A stretch of DNA of 64,000 nt from Roseovarius sp. (GTDB lineage Bacteria; Pseudomonadota; Alphaproteobacteria; Rhodobacterales; Rhodobacteraceae), in NCBI GenBank assembly GCA_029212365.1, contig JARGOC010000004.1, forward strand, positions 1 to 64,000, written 5' to 3'. Position 1 is the stretch's first letter. Every line of letters begins with the position of its first letter. The notes under the pieces are model-generated. The model saw nothing but the letters and a program-made list of their open reading frames with translations, made no database searches and was not told the DNA's origin. Position numbers and translations under genes: made by a program. Positions 8,870-16,918 of the stretch are shown piece by piece.

Positions 8870-8891
8870 CTCCTTCGCTCTTAAGTATTTT

Positions 8892-8941
8892 TCCCATCTT
8901 CTTGCTGCAAATATCCCGGGGGTGTGGGGGCTGGCCCCCAC
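8892..8941. repeat. intergenic module: 26-base conserved motif plus GC palindrome, copy 1
   Basis: TCCCATCTTCTTGCTGCAAA and six more bases (8892-8917) are followed by a perfect inverted repeat, GTGGGGGC-TG-GCCCCCAC (8924-8941). A second copy of the motif at 12108-12134 is also followed by a palindrome. Both copies lie between convergent genes, so the module may act as a bidirectional transcription end. I infer that it is a dispersed repeat of this lineage. Confidence 0.6.
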
Positions 8942-8971
8942 CCGGTCGGATTGCCTCCAGGCAATTCGAAA

Positions 8972-9745
8972 CTACTGCGCCGTCCAGCCACCATCCGCCG
9001 TCAATGTTGTCCCTGTCATCTGCGCTGCCGCATCCGAACACAGAAACATCGCCATTCCCCCCAATTGCTCAACCGTCACAAACTCCTTGGAGGGCTGCTT
9101 GAGCAAGATCACCTTCTCAATCGCCTCATCCTGCGAAATGCCGTATTCTCTGGCCGTGTCCGGAATTTGCGCCTCAACCAAAGGTGTCAGCACATAGCCC
9201 GGACAAATCGCATTGCAGGTGATCGCCTCTTTGGCGGTTTCCAGCGCCACGACCTTGGTCATGCCAACCACCCCATGCTTGGCGGTGACATAGGCCGATT
9301 TGAACGGGCTGGCGCGCAACCCGTGGGCTGAGGCAATGTTGATCACCCGTCCCCAGCCAGCAGCGCGCATCATCGGCAAGGCCGCCGCAGTGGTGTGAAA
9401 TGCCGACGACATGTTGATTGCAATGATTGCATCCCATTTGTCCACCGGAAACTCAGAGATGGGCGCCACATATTGAATGCCCGCATTATTCACCAGAATA
9501 TCGCAACGGCCCGCCGCTTCGATCAACCCACGGCATTCATCGGATTTTGACATATCCGCCTGAATATAGCGCACCTCGACGCCGTGCTCCTCGGCCAGTG
9601 ATTTGGCCAACGCGTGGTCATCTTGCGAATCGGTGAATGAGTTCAACACCACATTTGCCCCCGCACGGGCCAATTCAGTGGCAATACCCAGCCCGATACC
9701 TGATGTTGATCCGGTTACAATCGCGGTCTTGCCTGCAACGCTCAT
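8972..9745 (-). CDS. bdhA: D-3-hydroxybutyrate dehydrogenase (SDR family)
   Basis: The 257-residue classical SDR has TGSTSGIG for NAD binding (11-18), NNAG (86-89), and catalytic Ser139, Tyr152 and Lys156. The sequence NIASAHGLRASPFKSAYV is typical of 3-hydroxybutyrate dehydrogenase, which interconverts 3-hydroxybutyrate and acetoacetate in ketone-body or polyhydroxybutyrate metabolism. I use the second ATG (9745) because AAGGAG lies nine bases upstream; the first ATG is too close to it. It is convergent with the DUF502 gene. Confidence 0.92.
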   Translation of the reverse strand: MSVAGKTAIVTGSTSGIGLGIATELARAGANVVLNSFTDSQDDHALAKSLAEEHGVEVRYIQADMSKSDECRGLIEAAGRCDILVNNAGIQYVAPISEFPVDKWDAIIAINMSSAFHTTAAALPMMRAAGWGRVINIASAHGLRASPFKSAYVTAKHGVVGMTKVVALETAKEAITCNAICPGYVLTPLVEAQIPDTAREYGISQDEAIEKVILLKQPSKEFVTVEQLGGMAMFLCSDAAAQMTGTTLTADGGWTAQ

Positions 9746-9827
9746 ATCCATGCACTCCTTAATTTGCAGGTGCAGCATAAATCGTGGCGTCAGAGATTGC
9801 ACGCCGAACCACTGAGGTGTAGGGCAC

Positions 9828-9855
9828 AAAAAAAACGCCAGCACGAAGCTGGCGT
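9828..9855 (-). terminator. intrinsic terminator (minus strand)
   Basis: ACGCCAGC pairs with GCTGGCGT around the loop ACGAA. On the minus strand it is followed by a T run (A-run at 9828-9835). It ends a short minus-strand transcript starting before 9959, ahead of bdhA. Its last base is the first base of the TAA codon of the small ORF at 9855-9959. Confidence 0.85.
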
Positions 9856-9959
9856 TAAGTTATTGAGGCAGGTTTCATACAGGCAAGAAACCTATCGAGC
9901 AGTGACCCCTTTATAAGCGTTTCAGTGCCGTCGGCCAAGCTAAAAGTTTGAAAAGACAT
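9855..9959 (-). CDS. candidate 34-residue small protein, unknown
   Basis: The frame starts MSFQTFSLADGTETLIKGSL and ends ACMKPASIT, with its stop directly against a strong terminator. The tight fit to a terminator supports a short dedicated transcript, coding or not. The ribosome binding site is poor (GGGGGTTTT before ATG). I recognise no family. A small RNA is an equally good reading. Confidence 0.4.
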   Translation of the reverse strand: MSFQTFSLADGTETLIKGSLLDRFLACMKPASIT

Positions 9960-10017
9960 AAAACCCCCATTACCTAAGGCCTCAACAAAACAAGAGCGAT
10001 TAAGGATTGTTGCCAAT

Positions 10018-11838
10018 ATGAGATCAGAATTTTTCCGCTCATTGCGGCTCGCGGCACTGATTTTGACGATCATTTTGTCTGCTGGCGCAGCACAGGCACA
10101 ACCCACCCATGGCATAGCTATGTATGGGGACCCCGTCTTACCACCGGATTTTGTGTCTCTGCCCTATGCCAACCCGGATGCGCCCAAGGGCGGGCAGTTG
10201 ATCACCGGCAATGTTGGGGGCTTTGATTCGCTCAATCCTTTCGCCCGCAAAGGCACCCCGCCCTGGCAGCTCAGGTTTCTGGCGTACGAATCCCTGATGG
10301 GGCGCTCATATGATGAACCTTTCACACTTTATGGCCTTCTGGCCGAATCGGTTGAGACATCCGATTCGCGCGATTGGGTCGAATTCACCCTGCGCGAAGG
10401 CGCGCGTTTTTCGGATGGATCGCCGGTCACCGTCGAAGATGTGATCTGGTCCTATGAAACTTTGGGCACCGTCGGCAATTTGCGCTACGCTGGTCTGTGG
10501 CAAAAAATCAAAAGCATCACCGCCACCGGCCCGCGCAGCGTGCGCATAGTTTTTAATGTTGAGGACCGCGAGTTGGCCTTGATTGCCGGGCTGCGTCCTA
10601 TCCTGAAAAAGGCCCAGTGGGACGGGCGTAATTTTGCTGATGCCAGCTTCGGGGAAATCCCGATTGGCACAGCGCCCTACACCGTAGACAGCTTTGAGAT
10701 TGATCGAAATGTCGTGCTGAAACGCAACCCGCAGTATTGGGGCAAGGATTTGGCCCTGCGCCGGGGCACCAACAACTTTGATGAAATCCGTATCGAGTTT
10801 TACGGCGACGACACCGTGATGAAAGAGGCGTTCAAGGCGCAAGCCATCTCATTCGTGCGCGAATTCAACGCAGAGCGTTGGGAGGTCCAGTATGATTTCC
10901 CTGCCGTGCAGCGCGGCGATATCGTCAAATCCGAAATTCCCCATCACAAGCCCTCGGGGATCACCGGGTTTGTGCTCAACACGCGCCGTGCGCCACTGGA
11001 TGATTGGCGGATGCGAGAGGCGCTTATGCTCGCCTTCAACTTTGAGTACATCAATGACACCCTCACCGGTGGGCGCCAGCCGCGCATCACCTCGTATTTT
11101 TCAAACTCCGAGCTGGCCATGCAGGACGGCCCCGCCACAGGCCGGGTGCGTGAGCTGCTGACCCCCTTTCGCGATGATCTGATGCCCGGCACACTTGAGG
11201 GCTATACCCTGCCCCAATCTGATGGCACCAAACGCAATCGTGCCAACCTGCGCAAAGCAATCAAACTGCTGGAACAAGCCGGATGGAGCGTTCAGGACGG
11301 CGTGTTGAAAAATGCCAATGGCCAACCGCTGGAACTGAACGTGTTGCTAAAGCAAGACGCGCTGATCCAGCAAGCCACCGCGATCATGGATATCTATGCC
11401 GGCGCGCTTAGCCGGCTGGGCATTGGCCTGAACATCCAGCAAATCGACAAGGCGCAATACTCCGAGCGCGAAGCCGCCTTTGATTATGACATCACCTTCA
11501 TCCGCCGATCCCTGTCCCTTAGCCCCGGCAACGAACAGGCGCTGTATTGGGGGTCCGAGGCTGCGGATCAACCCGGCAGCCGCAACCTGATGGGGATGAA
11601 AAACCCCGCCGCCGATGCCATGATCCGCGCCATGCTGACATCCCAAACCCGCGAAGATTTTATTGCCGCCACCCGTGCGCTCGACCGTGTGCTGACGGCC
11701 GGGCGCTATGTGATCCCAATTCATCAGTATTCCGTGGGGCGTGTGGCGCATCTGAAACAGCTGACATACGCAAAAGACCGCCTGCCGATCTATGGGGATG
11801 GAATTCACTTCCTACCTGAGGTATGGTGGGCGCAATAA
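10018..11838 (+). CDS. family 5 (peptide/YejA-like) ABC transporter substrate-binding protein
   Basis: The 606-residue periplasmic protein has a signal peptide ending near AGAAQA-QP (about residue 28). The long lobes with HGIAMYGDP, LPYANPDAPKGG and GGFDSLNPFA resemble YejA, the binding protein of the microcin C/oligopeptide importer YejABEF. The expected permease and ATPase genes do not follow; a small lipoprotein gene and then opposite-strand genes do. It may serve a transporter encoded elsewhere or work alone. The family is secure; the ligand is inferred. Confidence 0.9.
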   Translation: MRSEFFRSLRLAALILTIILSAGAAQAQPTHGIAMYGDPVLPPDFVSLPYANPDAPKGGQLITGNVGGFDSLNPFARKGTPPWQLRFLAYESLMGRSYDEPFTLYGLLAESVETSDSRDWVEFTLREGARFSDGSPVTVEDVIWSYETLGTVGNLRYAGLWQKIKSITATGPRSVRIVFNVEDRELALIAGLRPILKKAQWDGRNFADASFGEIPIGTAPYTVDSFEIDRNVVLKRNPQYWGKDLALRRGTNNFDEIRIEFYGDDTVMKEAFKAQAISFVREFNAERWEVQYDFPAVQRGDIVKSEIPHHKPSGITGFVLNTRRAPLDDWRMREALMLAFNFEYINDTLTGGRQPRITSYFSNSELAMQDGPATGRVRELLTPFRDDLMPGTLEGYTLPQSDGTKRNRANLRKAIKLLEQAGWSVQDGVLKNANGQPLELNVLLKQDALIQQATAIMDIYAGALSRLGIGLNIQQIDKAQYSEREAAFDYDITFIRRSLSLSPGNEQALYWGSEAADQPGSRNLMGMKNPAADAMIRAMLTSQTREDFIAATRALDRVLTAGRYVIPIHQYSVGRVAHLKQLTYAKDRLPIYGDGIHFLPEVWWAQ

Positions 11839-11876
11839 AAACACGAGCAGTTACAACAAACTACTGAGGCAAAACA

Positions 11877-11990
11877 ATGAAACATCTCCTCGTTTTGGGG
11901 CTTGTCACCTTGATGGCAGGCTGTGCAACGGTCGATGGTATCGGTCAAGACGTATCGGGCGCGGCCCGCGGCGTGCAAAGCTGGTTCTAA
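11877..11990 (+). CDS. entericidin-like small lipoprotein
   Basis: The 37-residue precursor starts MKHLLVLGLVTLMAGCATVD, a lipoprotein signal with Cys16 at the lipobox, and leaves a mature peptide of 22 residues (CATVDGIGQDVSGAARGVQS plus WF). The mature pattern, Cys-Ala-Thr-Val-x-Gly-hydrophobic-Gly-x-Asp-hydrophobic, is that of entericidin A/B peptides, small membrane-associated lipoproteins linked to stress lysis. It lies 38 bases after the substrate-binding protein gene. Confidence 0.85.
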   Translation: MKHLLVLGLVTLMAGCATVDGIGQDVSGAARGVQSWF

Positions 11991-12107
11991 CCAGGCATCT
12001 CTAATTCGCCAAATCAGGATGACCAAGGCACCTTCCCTGTGATCTTAGCGGATCACGGTTTCTTTAATGCGCCTGCATGGCGGCACCGGCACATAGCCCG
12101 CCACACA

Positions 12108-12148
12108 TCCCATCTTCTTGCTCAAAATATCCCCGCCGGAGGCCTCCG
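12108..12148. repeat. intergenic module: conserved motif plus palindrome, copy 2
   Basis: TCCCATCTTCTTGCTCAAAA and the next six bases match the motif at 8892-8917 with very few differences. A perfect 12-base palindrome, CGGAGGCCTCCG, follows at 12137-12148. It sits between the plus-strand lipoprotein gene and the minus-strand regulator, again a convergent junction. The rest of 11991-12167 shows nothing else. Confidence 0.6.
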
Positions 12149-12167
12149 ACCTTGCACACAGCGCAGG

Positions 12168-12794
12168 TTATTCAGCCAAGGACGTCACCCACAAAATGGT
12201 GGCATCCTCATCACTGACTGAAATCGCGTTATGGCCCATGGTGGCATCATAATAGGCGCAATCGCCTCGGCGCATCACGGCCGGTTCATAAAATTCGGTG
12301 AACAGCTTGATCACCCCCGTCAGCACATACAGAAACTCTTCGCCGTCATGGCGTACCCAGCCGTCAAATTCTTCTATCGTACGCGCCCGCACCCGTGCGC
12401 GGTAAGGCAGCATCTTCTTCTTGGTCAGCATATCGGACAGCAATTCATGCTCATAGGTGGCCGTGGCTTGCTGGGTGCCTTCACCTTGTCTAGTTATGGC
12501 CATACGCCCATTGATCTGATTCTTTTGGGGCGGCGTGAACAGCTGAGGAATGGAAATGCCCAGCCCTTCGGCCAGCTTTTTCAGCGCTTCATAGGTGGGC
12601 GACATCTGACCATTTTCGATCTTGGAAAACGTCGAACGCGCCAGCCCCGCTTTGGTGGCGGCCTGTTCCAGCGTCCAGTTGCGCGCTTTGCGCAACTCGC
12701 GCACCCGCTCGCCCAGGTTCAGGGGTTCGGGGATGTCCTCACGCCCGTTTTCACGAGCAATGCGGATAAGATGTCCGTGGGCTATTTCTTTCAT
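12168..12794 (-). CDS. XRE-family regulator with C-terminal cupin
   Basis: The 208-residue protein has an HTH of the XRE type (about 27-82, with RVRELRKARNWTLEQAATKA and LARSTFSKIENGQMSPTYEA). A cupin domain (about 110-205) contains EEFLYVLTGVIKLFTE. Such HTH-cupin proteins commonly control catabolic genes in response to a small molecule bound by the cupin. It is divergent from the acyl-CoA ligase at 12876, its likely target. I take ATG 12794; upstream in-frame codons overlap the neighbour's promoter and have no site. Confidence 0.88.
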   Translation of the reverse strand: MKEIAHGHLIRIARENGREDIPEPLNLGERVRELRKARNWTLEQAATKAGLARSTFSKIENGQMSPTYEALKKLAEGLGISIPQLFTPPQKNQINGRMAITRQGEGTQQATATYEHELLSDMLTKKKMLPYRARVRARTIEEFDGWVRHDGEEFLYVLTGVIKLFTEFYEPAVMRRGDCAYYDATMGHNAISVSDEDATILWVTSLAE

Positions 12795-12875
12795 GCCCGA
12801 TTTATAGGCCCGTGGTATGGCGCTTGCAACATGAGGGTCTTGCAACACGGCGCGCGCGCGCCTAAGCCATGGCCC

Positions 12876-14402
12876 ATGCTGTCTGAGTATAATATTGCCC
12901 CCCCCGCACCCTGCCCCAGCCCGTTTAACCTGGCGGCTCATGTATTAAATGCTGCGCGTCACAATCCCGACAAAACAGCCCTGTCTGTCTTGGGTTCTGT
13001 TGACAGCCAACATTGGAGTTATGCGCAGCTAGAGGCAGCTGTGCGCGGCACGGGCACTGGATTGCTGCAAGCCGGCCTTAAACCCGGTGACTGCGTTTTG
13101 ATGCGGCTTGGCAATACGGTGGAATTCCCCATTGCCTATCTTGGGGCGATTGCCGTTGGCCTGATCCCGGTTCCCACCTCTTCGCAGCTGACAACGCCAG
13201 AAGTGCAGACAATAATTGACACGCTCAAACCTGCTGCAATCTTGTTGGCCGATGGTGTGGCCTGCCCTGAAACCAGCCTGCCGGTGTTGGACGATACTGC
13301 TTTGAATGAAATGCGTGCTTTGCCGCCCGCAGATTGGGATCTGGGGGATCCGAACCGCGCAGCCTATATCATCTATACCTCTGGGACGTCGGGAAAATCG
13401 CGCGCGGTTGTACATGCGCACCGCGCCATCTGGGCACGTCAGATGATGATGCAAGGCTGGTACGGGCTGACCCATGAGGACCGCCTGTGCCATGCGGGTG
13501 CCTTCAACTGGACGTATACATTGGGCACCGGATTGATGGACCCCTGGACCATCGGCGCCACTGCATTGATCCCCGCGCCCGAGATCACGCCTGACCAACT
13601 TCCGTTGCTGCTCAAGAAATTTGAGGCGACAATTTTTGCGGCGGCCCCAGGCGTCTATCGCAAAATCATGTCTTCTGGCCCACTGCCAGATTTGCCAAAA
13701 CTGCGGCACGGCCTTTCAGCCGGTGAAAAGCTGTCACAGACCCTGCATCACGCTTGGATCACCGCCACAGGCACAGATATTTTTGAGGCATACGGCATGT
13801 CGGAATGCTCGACTTTTGTGTCAGGCAGCCCCGATCACCCGGTGCCTGCGGGCACATTGGGCCGTCCACAAGCCGGGCGGCGTGTGGCGATCCTGGGCAC
13901 AGATGGCCCTGTGCCCCTGAATACCGAGGGCACGATTGCCATACACCGCTCGGACCCTGGCCTGATGCTGGAATACCTCGGGGCGCCCGAAGATACCGCC
14001 GCAAAGTTTCAGGGTGAGTGGTTTGTGACCGGTGATCAGGGCAGTATGGATGGTGAGGGCCATATCACCTATCTTGGACGTGTCGATGATATGATGAACG
14101 CTGGTGGCTACCGCGTTTCACCACTTGAGGTCGAAGCGGTGATGAATACCGCGCCCGGCATAACCGCCTGTGCTGTCACCGATATTGAGGTCAAGCAAGA
14201 CGCGCGGCTGATTATGGCGTTTTATACCGGGCCCGCCCCACTGGACGAAACCGAGCTGGCGGCCCATGCTGACGAACACCTCGCACGGTACAAATGTCCG
14301 CGCGGGTTCTTTCATATTGATGCCCTGCCCACCGGGGCCAATGGCAAAATCCTGCGGCGTGCGTTGCCCCCAATCTATGAGGCCCTGAATGGTGCAACTT
14401 GA
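12876..14402 (+). CDS. AMP-dependent acyl/aryl-CoA ligase
   Basis: The 508-residue ANL-superfamily enzyme activates a carboxylic acid as an adenylate and then as a CoA thioester. The A3 P-loop YIIYTSGTSGKSRAVVHAH, the A5-like AYGMSECS, the A7 VTGDQG and A8 LGRVDDMMNAGGYRVSP, and the C-terminal ANGKILRR with the catalytic Lys are all present. It resembles benzoate-CoA-ligase-type enzymes, but the acid is not determined. The open frame extends far upstream, but ATG 12876 lies in the divergent promoter gap and gives the family's normal length. It overlaps the next gene by 14 bases. Confidence 0.88.
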   Translation: MLSEYNIAPPAPCPSPFNLAAHVLNAARHNPDKTALSVLGSVDSQHWSYAQLEAAVRGTGTGLLQAGLKPGDCVLMRLGNTVEFPIAYLGAIAVGLIPVPTSSQLTTPEVQTIIDTLKPAAILLADGVACPETSLPVLDDTALNEMRALPPADWDLGDPNRAAYIIYTSGTSGKSRAVVHAHRAIWARQMMMQGWYGLTHEDRLCHAGAFNWTYTLGTGLMDPWTIGATALIPAPEITPDQLPLLLKKFEATIFAAAPGVYRKIMSSGPLPDLPKLRHGLSAGEKLSQTLHHAWITATGTDIFEAYGMSECSTFVSGSPDHPVPAGTLGRPQAGRRVAILGTDGPVPLNTEGTIAIHRSDPGLMLEYLGAPEDTAAKFQGEWFVTGDQGSMDGEGHITYLGRVDDMMNAGGYRVSPLEVEAVMNTAPGITACAVTDIEVKQDARLIMAFYTGPAPLDETELAAHADEHLARYKCPRGFFHIDALPTGANGKILRRALPPIYEALNGAT

Positions 14403-15027
14403 TATCGTTTCCGACCCGATCTGCCCTTGGTGTTACATCGGGAAAACCTTGCTCAATCAGGCCTTGGAGGCCCGTCCGAACCATCCGTTCACTCAGGTCT
14501 GGCATCCCTTTCAGCTGAACCCCGATATGCCCGCCCAAGGCGTGGACCGGCGCGAGTACTTGGAAACCAAATTTGGCGGCAAAGAGAACGCGGTAAAGGC
14601 CTATGCCCCTGTGGTGGAACGCGCCGAAGCCGCCGGGCTGTCGATCAATTTTGAGGGCATCACCCGCACCCCCAACACGTTGAATGCGCATCGCCTGATC
14701 CATTGGGCCGGCATAGAAGACCGCCAAACCCCCGTGGTGATGCAGCTGTTCAAAGCCTACTTTGAAGACGGTCGGGATATTGGTGATCTCGATGTTCTGG
14801 CAGATGTGGCCGATCATGTGGGCATGGATGCCGCCGTGGTGCGCAAACTGTTGCTGTCAGATGCCGATCTGGAAGATATCCGCGCCCGCGACGCGCAATT
14901 TCGTGAAATGGGTATCACCGGCGTGCCCACGTTTATTGTTGGTGGGCAACATGCCGTCCCCGGTTGTCAACCTGCTGAACTATGGGTCAAGGTGATTGAT
15001 GAACTGTCCGAAACCAACAACGCCTGA
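14389..15027 (+). CDS. DsbA-family oxidoreductase, FrnE-like
   Basis: The 212-residue thioredoxin-fold protein has VSDPICPWCYIGK at its start, with the CPWC redox pair, and GITGVPTFIVGG with the cis-Pro near the end. This is the cytoplasmic FrnE / 2-hydroxychromene-2-carboxylate-isomerase-like branch of DsbA. It has no signal peptide. The start lies inside the acyl-CoA ligase end, so the two are probably co-translated, but I see no direct biochemical link between them. Confidence 0.88.
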   Translation: MVQLDIVSDPICPWCYIGKTLLNQALEARPNHPFTQVWHPFQLNPDMPAQGVDRREYLETKFGGKENAVKAYAPVVERAEAAGLSINFEGITRTPNTLNAHRLIHWAGIEDRQTPVVMQLFKAYFEDGRDIGDLDVLADVADHVGMDAAVVRKLLLSDADLEDIRARDAQFREMGITGVPTFIVGGQHAVPGCQPAELWVKVIDELSETNNA

Positions 15028-15089
15028 AAAGACACGACAACACTGCTGATGCCCCAAACACCTCAGGCCGCGGACCCGAAAGAGGCCTT

Positions 15090-15446
15090 ATGTCCAATCA
15101 ACATCTACTATCCATCCTGATCGTTTTGTTCACTATCATCGCAACCGGCACCGTGTTCTTTCACTATGTCGAGGGCTGGAGTTGGGTTGATTCCTATTTC
15201 TTCACGGTCGTCACGCTGTCCACAGTCGGCTACGGCGAGTTGGTGCCCGCCTCTCCTCTGGGGCGGATTGCCACCACCGGGTTTATCTTTGTGGGTCTGG
15301 GGGTCTTTGCACTGGCAATTCAGCAGTTCGGGCATTTTCACGTCAAGAAACGCGAGAAACACGCAGAATGGCTGATCACCTATTTGCACCGCGCGCCGCC
15401 GGCCCAAAAAGCCGAAGACGACCCATCTTCAAAATCGCACAGATGA
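15090..15446 (+). CDS. two-TM potassium channel
   Basis: The 118-residue protein has a membrane segment (about 6-25), a pore loop with the selectivity filter TVGYGE (45-50), and a second segment (about 58-80). This is the minimal KcsA/Kir-like pore architecture. The charged tail is too short to hold an RCK regulatory domain. It would act as a tetramer in the inner membrane. Confidence 0.88.
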   Translation: MSNQHLLSILIVLFTIIATGTVFFHYVEGWSWVDSYFFTVVTLSTVGYGELVPASPLGRIATTGFIFVGLGVFALAIQQFGHFHVKKREKHAEWLITYLHRAPPAQKAEDDPSSKSHR

Positions 15447-15498
15447 TCTGCCCATAAGCGCTCTGGCGCCGTTGCACCCCTTGTGCTAGCGCGGATAT

Positions 15499-16716
15499 AT
15501 GAGCACCCCTCCCATCTCCATTGCGCGGCCCACAATTGGGCGCAGCGAATTTATCGCCTTAATGGCGATGCTGGTGGCGGCGGTGGCGTTTTCGATTGAT
15601 TCCATGCTGCCAGCCATGCCGCAAATCGCGGCCGAGCTGAGCCCCGATGACCCAAATCGGGCCCAGCTGATCATCACCAGTTTTGTGCTGGGCATGGGCA
15701 TGGGCACCTTTTTGGCAGGGCCGTTGTCGGACAGCTATGGCCGCAAGCCGATCATCGTTTATGGCGCGGCTTTGTATATCTTTGCCTGCGCATTGGCGTG
15801 GATGGCCCCCAGCCTGGAATTGGTGCTGTTGGCGCGAATGTTGCAGGGGCTTGGGGCGTCGGCGGCGCGTGTGGTGCCCATGGCGATTATCCGGGATTAT
15901 TACGCCGGACGTGGCATGGCACGCATTGTGTCGTTTATCATGATGGTATTCACTTTGGTGCCTGCCGTGGCGCCTTTGGCGGGCAGCGTGGTGATTGACG
16001 CCTTCGGCTGGCGTGCCATCTTTGGGATTTTTGTGGTGTTTGCTCTGCTCACCACTCTGTGGTTCAGCAGGCGCATAGACGAGCCATTGCCCCAGGCTGC
16101 ACGCCGCCCATTTCGCCCGCATGCACTTTGGGCTGGCGCCAAAGAGGTGATCGCCCATCCTGTCGTGCGCCGCAGCACCATGGTGCAGGCCTTGTGTATG
16201 ACCGCTTTGTTTTCCTCGCTCAGTTCTATTCACCAGATATTTGATGTGACCTATGATCGTGGCCTGGGGTTTCCCTGGTGGTTTTGCGCCATGGCGCTGA
16301 TCGCGGGGTGTTTTAGCCTGCTCAATGCCAGTTTGGTGGTGCGCTTTGGTATGCAGCGGTTGGTGCGCGTGGCGATGCTTGCGTTAATTGCGCTGACCAG
16401 TAGCTTGATAGTGGTGAACCAAGTGGTTGCGACCGGCCTGCCCTTTGCGTTGTATTTCTCCTGGCAGGCAGCAGTGTTCATTCACACGTCCATGACACTT
16501 GGCAATCTTAATGCCATCGCGCTTGAGCCGATGGGCCATATTGCGGGCATGGCCTCCTCTGTGTTCAGTGCTCTGGCCACGATTGGCGCTGTCGTGTTCA
16601 CGGTTCCAATTGGATTGATGTTCAACGGCACCCCTATGCCTTTGATGATTGGCGGTTGTCTGGCCATTTTTGCAGGGTATTTGCTGGTACGCGGCATCCC
16701 CGAAGATGACGTCTAA
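15499..16716 (+). CDS. Bcr/CflA-type MFS drug exporter
   Basis: The 405-residue protein has about twelve membrane segments. The MFS motif between segments 2 and 3 reads GPLSDSYGRKP, and the RMLQGLGASAARVVP region is typical of the Bcr/CflA subfamily (bicyclomycin or chloramphenicol exporters). An actual substrate cannot be read from the sequence. It is 52 bases after the channel gene and may share its transcript. Confidence 0.9.
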   Translation: MSTPPISIARPTIGRSEFIALMAMLVAAVAFSIDSMLPAMPQIAAELSPDDPNRAQLIITSFVLGMGMGTFLAGPLSDSYGRKPIIVYGAALYIFACALAWMAPSLELVLLARMLQGLGASAARVVPMAIIRDYYAGRGMARIVSFIMMVFTLVPAVAPLAGSVVIDAFGWRAIFGIFVVFALLTTLWFSRRIDEPLPQAARRPFRPHALWAGAKEVIAHPVVRRSTMVQALCMTALFSSLSSIHQIFDVTYDRGLGFPWWFCAMALIAGCFSLLNASLVVRFGMQRLVRVAMLALIALTSSLIVVNQVVATGLPFALYFSWQAAVFIHTSMTLGNLNAIALEPMGHIAGMASSVFSALATIGAVVFTVPIGLMFNGTPMPLMIGGCLAIFAGYLLVRGIPEDDV

Positions 16717-16748
16717 GAACCGGCCCTAAAATCTCTTTCCAATTTTTC

Positions 16749-16766
16749 TGTATACAATGGCATACA
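16749..16766. promoter_or_regulatory. inverted repeat upstream of icd
   Basis: TGTATACAATGGCATACA contains the inverted half-sites TGTAT and ATACA. It lies 150 bases before icd in the gap after the exporter gene. The pattern resembles GntR-type operators, but no regulator is nearby, and it could be chance. Confidence 0.3.
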
Positions 16767-16918
16767 AGGCTTCCCTGCCCTTCCAAATTACGCTATGACC
16801 AGCCCAATCACTGATTCACACTTCGTTGCTATGCAATGGCCATGGGCATTCACCATGGAACCTTACGCCAAAGCGGCAGACACCACATGAATCGCAATCT
16901 GATCGAGAAGGATCACCG

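Noticed and set aside
12231..12875. long upstream extension of the acyl-CoA ligase frame
   Set aside because: It is antisense to the XRE-cupin gene and encodes no family-like sequence; ATG 12876 gives the normal protein.
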